A DNA stretch of 64,000 bases from Isoetes taiwanensis (Eukaryota; Streptophyta; Lycopodiopsida; Isoetales; Isoetaceae), in NCBI GenBank assembly GCA_021234155.1, contig JAJEKV010000008.1:17152006-17216005 (forward strand), written 5' to 3'. The translations under genes were made by a program, and so were the position numbers. This document shows, piece after piece, positions 56,261-64,000 of this stretch (within the stretch, counting starts at the first letter, position 1; each line of letters opens with the position of its first letter). The notes below the pieces were generated by a model. The model was not told the origin of the DNA. It saw only the letters and a list, made by a program, of their open reading frames with translations, and did not search any database.

Positions 56261-56769
56261 AGTGCCATGTACGATATGGAAAGGAAGGAGAGGATAGAAT
56301 GTACAATTATATGGCTCATCATGTACAATCCAAAGAACACAAGATCAATCTTCAAAGAAACCTTGATGTCACCCAAGAGAATGTCTCGGAAGTGAAGAGT
56401 AATGAAGATATTATGGCTGAAAACAGGGATGCTGTGGAGGCTTGTATGGCCACTATTGTGAGGCCTTTTGTCGAGGAGACACATGTAGACTTTGACTTGT
56501 ATAATGAAACTTTGGCAGGTTATGTGAGAAAAGAGGATATTTGCATTGTTTATAAACTTTGCAACAAACCCCTTCGTCTCTTTCCCGATCGAGGGGATGT
56601 GGTTGAAAATATGAAGGAGCACATCAAAAGTACTTGTCACGCTAAAAAATGGGCAGCAAATGAAAGAAGAGAAAATGAATGCCAAGCACCAAAGCAAAGT
56701 GGAAGATCAAGGAAGAAGATCATGGTGGATGCATCACAAAAGAATATGCTTGCATTCTTTCGAAGATAA
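56261..56769 (+). CDS. Zinc-finger-like protein exon with C-terminal PIP-box motif
   Basis: The open frame follows a good acceptor (TTTGGTGTGTGCAG). It starts CHVRYGKEGEDRMYNYMAHH with H-x5-H spacing (VQSKEH), and later has CIVYKLCNKPLRLF and NMKEHIKSTCH, a C-x4-C and H-x5-H pair. Each half could hold one zinc. The last residues are ASQKNMLAFFRR. Q-x-x-M-x-x-F-F is the consensus PCNA-interacting box, placed at the very end as in many replication proteins. Upstream exons are not found; PCNA binding would fit a transposon or repair role but is inferred. Other reading: last exon of a decayed transposase-associated gene. Confidence 0.45.
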
Positions 56770-56837
56770 CATAGATAACATAGATGCTAGACTGCTAGTT
56801 AATATGTCCTGATTGTTCTCTTTTTGGCGCAACAATC

Positions 56838-58190
56838 ATTCTGATTATGAAGAAAGGCAAAGAGTATCGAATGTATGTAGACTACCGAGCTCTCAATAAA
56901 CTGACTATAAAGGATAAGTTTCTAGTACCTAGAGCTGACGATTTATTTGATGAATTACAAGGTGCTTGCATCTTTAGCAAGATTGACTTGAAATCAGGAT
57001 ATCATCAAATAGGAATAAAGGATGAGGGCATTGGTAAAACAACATCCATAACAACCTTTGATAATTATGAGTTCTGAGTAATGCCATATGGACTTCTAGC
57101 AACTTTTTATCTTCTCATGGAGAGAGTTTTGGCACTAGTATTAGGAAAATGAGTTGTTGTCGTCTTTGACTATATCCTTATTTACAGCAGATCCATTGAG
57201 GAACACAAACAACATCTTCAATAAGTGTTTGACCTCCTCAGGTAGAACAAGTTGTTTGCCAATGAACCGAAGAGTCGATTCTTTATGCACGAAGTTGAAT
57301 ACTTAAGATATATTATATCTAAAGATGGCATTAGGATGGATCTTGACAAAATAAAGGTTAATCTCAGTTGGCCTTGACCTAAGAATCTCAAGGATTTACG
57401 CACTTTTGTGCAGCTATGCAGCTACTACCAAAGATTTGTGAAAGATTTTGCAAAAATAACATTTCCTCTTAACAGGTTTTTGAAAAAGGATGTACCTTTT
57501 GTATGGGATCTGGAAGCTGAGGAAGCTTTTCAAACTTTGAAGCCAGTATTAGCCTTGCCAGAGTGGAGCAAACCTTTTCTAGTATATTTCGATGCTAGTG
57601 GAAATGCTATTGGCGCTATGCTTATGCAAGATGGACATCCATTAGCCTATGTTAGCCGCATGCTTAAGCCATCGAAGCAAGGGTATAACACTTATGAAAA
57701 AGAATTGATTGATGTGGTTCATGCGCTAAAGAAATGGAGACATCATCTCATGGATCCAAATTTGTTGCACACTTTGATCAACAGAGCTTAAAACATATAC
57801 AAATCTAAGATATTATCAATGTGCATCAATTAAAGCCCATTGATACTATAAAGGATTTTGAAGGGTTGCATCTTGAGTATAAACTTGGGAAGGAGAACTA
57901 AATTGCTGATGCACTGAGCAGAGTAAACATTCAGGCCATATCCATAATAGAAATTGTTGATTTGGAGCCAATGAAAGCAAATACAGGGACAATCCTTCCT
58001 TTGTTGTTCCATATATACGGATAAAAAGGGACAACGGAGATCCCTCCAAGAGTATAGAATTCATAACGGATTACTTTTATATCGGAATCGCACATGTGTT
58101 ACACAGGCATATAGGTCCAGAATGATACAGGATTGTCATGAACCTCCATATTCTGGGCATAGCAACATTCAAGCTTAAGGGGAATTCATA
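56838..58190 (+). pseudogene. Second Ty3/gypsy relic: RT, RNase H, H2C2 region
   Basis: MYVDYRALNKLTIKDKFLVP and FSKIDLKSGYHQIGIKDEGI give the RT fingers and palm (to 57077). VVVVFDYILIYSRSIEEHKQ has Asp-Tyr where DD is needed. [20 protein letters not shown] begins the connection. RNase H follows with LVYFDASGNAIGAMLMQDGH and KELIDVVHALKKWRHHLMD (to 57790). HLEYKLGKEN-stop-IADALSRVN is near 57880. Many stops and frameshifts; not the same copy as the 16-23-kb element. Confidence 0.85.
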
Positions 58191-58689
58191 CTGTACTAGC
58201 CATATAACACTAGCGAGTGACCTATAGGGTGTTTTTTTTTATGAAAATATCCATATACGTTATACAAGTATGGTTTTTCTGCATTTCATACCATACAAAG
58301 CCATGAGGGGGAAGTTGGCAGAAGGAGAATAAAAATTATACATATATGGGAAGGCTTCTTTTTATCCATAGACGCGAAGAGGGATTATTGGATTTGGGTC
58401 TCTACATTTGAAATAAGTATTTATATGGGATAGGTATATTTGCCACTAACAAAAATATTTGTACAAGTATGGCATAGATGCAAAAATCTTGGCAATATGA
58501 GACCTTATAAAAAGGTGTTTTCTACAAGAAAAGGTGTATACAGGTTTCTTCTGACCTTGTGCACGCAAATGATATGTCCCCTATAAATTAGGTGCATCCC
58601 CTGGGTTCAAAATACTTTGGCCACTGTGATGAGACGGTTTTTATTGGCCTAAGCTTGAAAGGGGTGTTAAGAGGTATGTTTCTAGAAGC

Positions 58690-58935
58690 TTGTGTTATTT
58701 TCCAACAAAAGAAAGCTTCCACTTGCAAGCCTGCCAGATTACTTCAGCCGATTCCTGAAAATTTGGATGGTTGTAGACAGGTTGTCTAAACAGGTTCACT
58801 TTCTTCCATGCAAATCAAATATGACAACCCTTCAAGCAAGCAATGGAATGCCCGGTGCAATTATAACGAATAGAGATCCATTGTTTTGCAGTCGATTTTG
58901 GTCAGGACTCTTGAAAAATCTAGGTACCACTTTAA
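58690..58935 (+). pseudogene. Integrase core fragment of the second gypsy relic
   Basis: LPDYFSRFLKIWMVVDRLSK then QVHFLPCK and ITNRDPLFCSRFWSGLLKNL. The first Asp block is mutated and the end breaks off at an AAT microsatellite (58935-58962). No LTR was found near it. Confidence 0.7.
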
Positions 58936-58962
58936 ATAATAATAATAATAATATTAGGGTTT

Positions 58963-59460
58963 TCAGCCCTGCTCTTTTGCTCATAACTCGGGATTTCGGT
59001 GTCAGATTCAAGTGTTCTTGGGCTCGTTGGAAAGCTTATCGAACGAGCTTTCCGTCAGCATCTGATTTGTATGGTGTTTACTCTATTTTAGTCGACAGAA
59101 TCCACCTGACAGTCCCGGCCCTCTTTTGGCGGTGCTAGGGTTTGGTTGCAGTTTTCTTTTGGCCATAACTTCTGTATCTGGTGGCAGTTTTGGGTGTGCT
59201 TGGGCTTATTGGAAAGCTCTTTGAGCACTCCATCCAATGGTGCTTAAACTTTTTAGAGATTCGCCTGCTGGGAAAGACGGTTCAGCTCTGAAACTTTGGC
59301 CTCTGAAACTTTGCACACGAACGAACGGCTTCCAGATAAGTTTTCTGTATCATTTTGAATCAAGGCAATGACCAATTCTGTTAGCTTAGGGTAGCATATA
59401 TTTTGATTTCAAGACATTGCATTTAGTAAAGACATTTTCTGGCATGATTAGTCACTCTAA
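58963..59460. repeat. Diverged internal duplication between gypsy relic and LINE
   Basis: Two loosely matching stretches, CTCATAACTCGGGATTTCGG to GGAAAGCTTATCGAACGAG (about 58979-59048) and CCATAACTTCTGTATCTGG to GGAAAGCTCTTTGAGCACT (about 59162-59229). Non-coding; possibly LTR or leader sequence of a retroelement. Confidence 0.45.
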
Positions 59461-59471
59461 TTTGCTCTAAT

Positions 59472-60655
59472 TTGCAATGTGAGGAAGAATTGGCTATCAG
59501 AATGGCTAGATCTGGCTGGAAACAGTATTGTGCAAGGAAGATAATTATTTTCAGATGGCTTATCCTTAATCAAAGCCTTTCTTGTAATGTTGCAGCTTCA
59601 AAATATAATTCTATTACTGATGCAGCATGTGGTGCAGGTTGTGGGCAGGAAGAAAATCCATTACACATATTCCAGTGCCCGTGGCTATTGCCTTTCTGGA
59701 ATTGGGTGCAGAATTTAACCAGCTTAACCCCGGGCAATACGAGTGCCAGCTTTCTAAATTTTCTAGATGAAAGTAATCCATTTTCAGCCACTATTAGATC
59801 CATATCTTTATGGAGCATCTGGCTTCACAGAAACAGGGTTACCATGCAGAATATGCCTCCTAACTTGAATTGGTTAAAAAGACAATTCATTGCAAAGCTG
59901 ATTGAGACTGCAATTGCACATAGGAGAGAAAGAGGACTAGAATATGACAGAATGTGGGATAGAATTGGTGCATTCAAGGGTCTCTTTAACCTTTTCAAAT
60001 TAGTCTTGCAGGATGGGGATGTTGGTCTGGAATCATTGGCATCCAAAACATCTCCTTGGCCTCTTATCTAACTATTTATTTTTCTGTTATTTTATTGCAG
60101 CACAATTCAACAAACTGAGAGCTCAAGGCTCCTTCAGGGTGTTCAATCCAGATGAAGAAATGAGTCGGGTAGAGATTGGAGACACATTAGTTTCACTCAA
60201 GACGTATATTGTTAGGGCAAAGGCTTTACGAAGAACACTTGGCAGGAGGATCATGGCGGATAACTCCCTCAAGCCTATTTTTTTAAGAAATCAAGCCAGG
60301 AGCAAAAAAGGCAGAGGAAGGCAATTTCTATCAGCCTTTTGAACAACACCATGCTCACCATACATGATTTGGATGAGTCGCTTCGGATTTTGGGCAGGAA
60401 CAAAATAGAGGAGTTTGATCTTGGAGATCTGATCCAAGCTGAAGCAGAAGTATTTGGTCCTGGACAAGATTAAGGCTGTTTTATACTTTCCAGAAACTAT
60501 CTAGCTGATCTTTTTGCTGATATACATATTAGGACCCGAGATCTCTCTATATTGGGAGACTATTTATGTTTATGTTAATGTTAAGAAAGGAGATTTTTAA
60601 GCTTCTTTCCTATCTGTATTTCATGTTATAATGAATACAAACTCTGCCTTTATTC

Positions 60656-60690
<35 letters not shown>
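59472..60690 (+). mobile_element. 5'-truncated LINE with poly(A) tail
   Basis: The ORF 59472-60071 is the C terminus of a plant LINE ORF2. ARKIIIFRWLILNQSLSCN is followed by the zf-RVT motif CGAGCGQEENPLHIFQC (C-x3-C, E, H-x3-C), then SLWSIWLHRNRVTMQN. Further 3' sequence (to 60656) carries a second open piece (FRVFNPDEEMSRVEIGDTLV, in another frame). A run of 34 A at 60657-60690 ends the element. The RT domain is missing, as is usual for 5'-truncated insertions. The left border is uncertain. Confidence 0.8.
60657..60690 (+). repeat. Poly(A) tail of the LINE
   Basis: An unbroken run of 34 A after GCCTTTATTCC. Its perfect state suggests a fairly recent retrotransposition. Confidence 0.95.
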
Positions 60691-60692
<2 letters not shown>

Positions 60693-61762
60693 CTCTCTAC
60701 TTTTCTCTGGCTTTGAGATTTCTTTAGCTCTTAAGTTTATAAAAGAGATCAAATATTTCTAGTTTATATTCAGCAACAAATTAGGGAATACAGCAGAGGC
60801 TAGGGGCTGCATGGGCAAGGCAAATGCATTTGAGTAAAAAGTGGACGGAATAAGTTACGGACGTAGAGGTCGTCAGCCTCACTGCACACCAGGATAGCGA
60901 GGGCTGGACCCACCAACTGGTAATCCGGACCACTGGGTTAAAGCATGGTATAGTGTCTTATTTTAGTTGTCCCCCTGTCCCCCCTAATTAGTTCGAAAAT
61001 TAGTTCGAAAGGTAGTTAGCCACTTACCTATTTTTAGTTTCTTGCTTCAACCACCACCGCCTCAAGAGAATTCAAAATTTGGGGGAGAATTCGGTGCACC
61101 ATCACTGATCACTGATGAAGAAGAATGTATGGACTTTCTCCTAAGATTTGGGTCTGACAGAAGATCAAATTCGGCCTTACAAGAATGTAGAGCCTTTTTG
61201 CATACTTTCTTCGAAGACAAAATTTCGGTCTCAAGTGCTTTGCTTTGAATCCAAGATTTCTTTCATTGTAATTTGATTTCAATAGAAATGACTTTGCTTT
61301 GTTTTTATTTGCATGTACCTTTGGTTTCCTTAAATTTTTTCGGTCTCTTATTATTTGCGAGAAGATCAAATTCCAATTTCAAGATTGTAAGGCCTCTTGA
61401 AATTTCGTTTGAAGACTAAAATTTGGGTATGTTGCCATTCAAAGTTTGCTTTTAATCACAGATTATTCTCATTCTAGCAATTAAAATTGATTGTAGTGCT
61501 CTCTTTGTTTTGTGTTTGATTTGCATGTAGATTTGGTTTCCTTCTTGTAATCATCCAGAAAAATATATCCGGCATGCATTCAAGAGCCATGCATGAAAAA
61601 TATATCCGGTTTAATGTGGTGAATTCTGATTTTTTTTTTGGCATATTGAAGACTTAAAGTATTACGATATGTAATTTCTTTTCTATATGATACTTTCTTA
61701 CGCCCCGTTAATTTTGTAAGGGACTATTATAGGTGCTAAGGTGGCGCTTATGAGCAATCAAG

Positions 61763-62119
61763 ATGGAAGAAGTGGAGCAAAGAAACTTTATGGGAAAGAG
61801 GAAGAGGACAAGAGAGCAGGAGACTCTAAAGAAGAGGAAACAAAGAAAGAGAAAAAAAGAAGAGAAGAATGCTTTGATGCTGGAGTCCAAAGCTTATGCC
61901 AATCAAGTGAGTAAACAAAAGATTGTGTCTAATCTAGTGTTCTCATTCAAAAGGCAAGTTTGTCAAATGGATTTGGAAGATAAAAGGGAAGTGCTAAATG
62001 ATTTCTTGAAGCACAAAGAAATGAAGGATGTCACTGCTGATCACTTGAAGGATTCAGAAGTCAAAAGCCATGTGATTAAGAACATTCGAGAATCTATTCA
62101 GACTATAAAAAGGATCTAG
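61763..62119 (+). CDS. Transposase N-terminal basic segment, copy 2
   Basis: 118 residues: MEEVEQRNFMGKRKRTREQE, TLKKRKQRKRKKEEK, then KIVSNLVFSFKRQVCQMDLE and HLKDSEVKSHVIKNIRESIQ. It is the counterpart of 44393-44848. The Arg/Lys block looks like a DNA-binding or nuclear-entry region. It ends at a TAG just before IYSLDSMAA-type sequence, so the full gene continues after a frame break or splice. Confidence 0.6.
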   Translation: MEEVEQRNFMGKRKRTREQETLKKRKQRKRKKEEKNALMLESKAYANQVSKQKIVSNLVFSFKRQVCQMDLEDKREVLNDFLKHKEMKDVTADHLKDSEVKSHVIKNIRESIQTIKRI

Positions 62120-62169
62120 TAGTTTAGATTCTATGGCTGCAAGAAGAAGTGTACTTGCCATGTCTATTG

Positions 62170-62460
62170 GGAAGGAGACTTTAAATCAAGCTATTAGCAA
62201 GAGAAGTTTGGGAAAAAGTTTTGGGAGTCCATCCTAGATGTATTGCAGCCCAAGGAAAAACGAAAGAAGTGGAGTTTAATAAGGAGGGATGGGTATATTT
62301 TAGAAGGTCGCTGGAGGTTTGATTCAATTGACAAATATGTCATTGAGCTGGTTCAAAAGTTTTGGGACACAAATACAAGAGTTTCCCCTAATGCAAAGGA
62401 TGTGAAGTTCAAGACCGAAAAAGAAATGTGAAGGAAGAACATGCTACACATTATCCGGAG
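62170..62460 (+). pseudogene. Transposase second segment, copy 2
   Basis: FGKKFWESILDVLQPKEKRK (frame to 62240 and beyond), then RRDGYILEGRWRFDSIDKYV and QKFWDTNTRVSPNAKDVKFK. It matches 44880-45145. It ends at KEM-stop; the intron with GTTGCAG repeats follows. Confidence 0.6.
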
Positions 62461-62489
62461 GATACTCGTGTGCAAACTATCTTTTGTTG

Positions 62490-62985
62490 ATTTTTGGTGA
62501 TATGTGCATCATTTGTAGATGTAGTTGTTGCAGCTTATGTAGATGTAGTTGGTGTTGCAAAATAAGGTTTGAAGTACAGCTTCTTAATATGCAACTTAAA
62601 CATTTCGAAAGCTGCTGCAGCTTGGTGGTCGAGATTCAACTTAGGTTGTTAGTCCTGGCAGTTGGTGTTGCGCTTAGTGTTTGAGCTCCATTACATAGTT
62701 TCAGTTTGTGTTGCAGAGAGCATGTTAAATAGTTAGACTACAGTTAGTGTTTCAGCAAGTGTTCGAGTTATGTCAGTGGTTGCAGTTTGTGATTATGTTT
62801 GTTGCAGTTACAGTTGGTGTTGCAGTTATGACCATTAGTTGCAGGTTGTATGTTTGTAGTTTGTGTTTCTGTTGTCATAGTGAGTTACAGTGGCAGTTTA
62901 TAGTTGCAGTTAGAGTAGAGTTACATGTTCATGTGTACTTGTTATTTGACATGTTACTCACATATTTCTTGATTATGTTTTGCAG
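62490..62985 (+). repeat. Probable intron full of GTTGCAG/GTGTTGCAG repeats
   Basis: The words TGTTGCAG, GTTGCAGTT and GTAGATGTAGTTG recur at least ten times. The stretch ends in TTATGTTTTGCAG at 62985, a good acceptor, after which the next transposase block starts (TCAGAGATGTTCATTAAATT). Confidence 0.6.
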
Positions 62986-64000
62986 TCAGAGATGTTCATT
63001 AAATTCAAAGAGCAGCACCCGCAAATTACAATTGGCCAAAGAGCATTTGAAAAACTAAAACCATGGTATGTAATGAAATTGAAACAGTTCAATTCATGTT
63101 GTTGCATTCATCATGTGAGACTGCAGATGCTCTTGGATGGCTTAAATTCACTTAGAAATATGCATGTAGAATGTTGCACCTGTGCATGTGAGGTATGCCA
63201 ATCTACAGGCCAACTATGTGCTGCCAAGACTAAGAAGTATAAGTCAACCACTCAGCTCTGGCAATCCATATTGTGTCCTAAAGAAGAAAATCAAGAATTC
63301 CACAAGAAAGATTGCATTTATGGAGATTGTGAGCAATTATTGGTGTGTCTCGGCTACTGTGTGTCCTCTAGAGTTGTCCGAAGAAGGATTTGTGAGTTGG
63401 GAGTACTGGGATTATGAAGAAGGAGGTAAGGATAAGTGGGGGAAACCCAAGAAAGTACTCCAGCATCTGTGGAGGAAAACAAAACCAAAAGATCTTATGC
63501 ACACATTGATTGACAGATTGGCAAAGTTTCTAGTGCACAGCTTTAGGCACAAATGGCAAGCGATGCAGTTTAGGGATATGTTAGACAACCTCCCTTTTGG
63601 GGTTATTGTATCTGGGTAGACTTTGGCAGAGAACTTCACAATTCAGTTGCGTGGATCAAGTTCAATCTGCATCTTTTGGCAAGCAAACAGTCACCATTCT
63701 TGTACAAATCACATACTATTTGGAGCCTTCATCAGGTGATGTCATCAAGGACACCCATTACTATATATCTGATGATACAAAACATGACACACTATTCGTC
63801 CAGCATGCATTTATAATGCATCACGAATTCATGAAAGAACAGGGGCATACATCCAAAAAGCATTGGGTATTTTCAGATGGAGCCGCATCCCAATTCAAAG
63901 CTGCCCGCCATTCTATTTTGTAGGAAGGTATTCTCATGAGACACTCATTGAAATGATGTGGAATTTTTTCGGCCCAATCACGGCAAAGGGGAGCATGATG
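62986..64000 (+). pseudogene. Transposase Cys-rich and catalytic segments, copy 2
   Basis: Frame 1 (to 63417): MFIKFKEQHPQITIGQRAFE, KLKPWYVMKLKQFNSCC, RLQMLLDGLNSLRNMHVECC, TCACEVCQSTGQLC and SILCPKEENQEFHKKDCIYG. Frame 2 (to 63619): EEGFVSWEYWDYEEGGKDKW and KTKPKDLMHTLIDRLAKFLV. Then VDFGREL (Asp codon 63619), DTHYYISDDTKHDTLFVQHA, and FSDGAASQFKAAR (Asp codon 63876), with FYFVGRYSHETLIEMMWNFF and PNHGKGEHD in shifted frames up to the window end. At least three frameshifts. Together the blocks suggest a DDE/D-type transposase with a Cys-rich insert before the core. Confidence 0.6.

Larger units (their letters stand above)
60935..64000 (+). mobile_element. Second copy of the TIR transposon family, left part (runs off the window)
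   Basis: Starts GGGTTAAAGCATGGTATAGTG, similar to the left end of the 44.1-kb copy, followed by GTTGTCCCCCTGTCCCCCC. The same coding blocks follow in the same order (61.7-64.0 kb). The first four flanking bases are CACT; the right end lies outside the window. Confidence 0.75.

Overview
The window looks like nuclear DNA of a land plant, probably a seed-free vascular plant such as a fern or lycophyte. The reasons are intron-rich genes with GT-AG splice sites, a plant RNase J with a C-terminal trihelix domain, two intronless PPR genes built from runs of 31-residue S-type repeats, a eukaryotic tRNA-Ile, and a large load of decayed transposable elements. The lineage is an inference from gene style; nothing in the sequence proves it.

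Layout. 0.14-1.1 kb: a broken MLO-type membrane protein gene. 2.9-4.9 kb: an intact five-exon GDSL esterase/lipase gene (minus strand) with an ABRE/G-box and an 83-bp hairpin upstream. 7.7-12.1 kb: low-complexity DNA. Two related blocks each hold polypyrimidine (CT) tracts, a 110-bp minisatellite rich in perfectly phased heat-shock-element pentamers, and a tRNA-derived SINE-like tail. 12.1-23.05 kb: a decayed chromodomain Ty3/gypsy element with gag, protease, RT, RNase H, integrase, chromodomain, polypurine tract and a 1,549-bp 3' LTR. It abuts the 5' part of a minus-strand Ty1/copia element (23.05-24.67 kb). 26.7-32.7 kb: a complete 17-exon RNase J gene (881 codons). 34.9-37.05 kb: a 2.06-kb insert between exact 32-bp direct repeats, carrying a broken ORF that resembles HUH/Rep endonucleases (possibly Replitron-like). 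37.5-43.3 kb: two divergently arranged PPR genes with a tRNA-Ile(AAU) gene between them. 44.1-53.4 kb: a 9.28-kb DNA transposon with terminal inverted repeats and a CCAT target duplication. It carries a putative DDE-type transposase remnant, minus-strand ORFs, and two opposed CAC/GTG arrays. 54.6-56.8 kb: a paralogous pair of ORFs with a ParB/sulfiredoxin-like look and a zinc-finger ORF ending in a PIP-box-like motif. 56.8-58.9 kb: a second Ty3/gypsy relic. 59.5-60.7 kb: a 5'-truncated LINE with a poly(A) tail. 60.9 kb to the window end: the left part of a second copy of the 9.28-kb transposon family.

The likely working genes are the GDSL hydrolase, RNase J, PPR1 (minus strand), tRNA-Ile and perhaps PPR2. 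RNase J and the PPR proteins belong to families that act in organelle RNA metabolism. They are separate transcription units here and need not be functionally linked. Nearly everything else is mobile DNA in various states of decay. The observations most worth a second look are the TIR transposon family, the direct-repeat-flanked HUH insert, and the phased heat-shock-element arrays.
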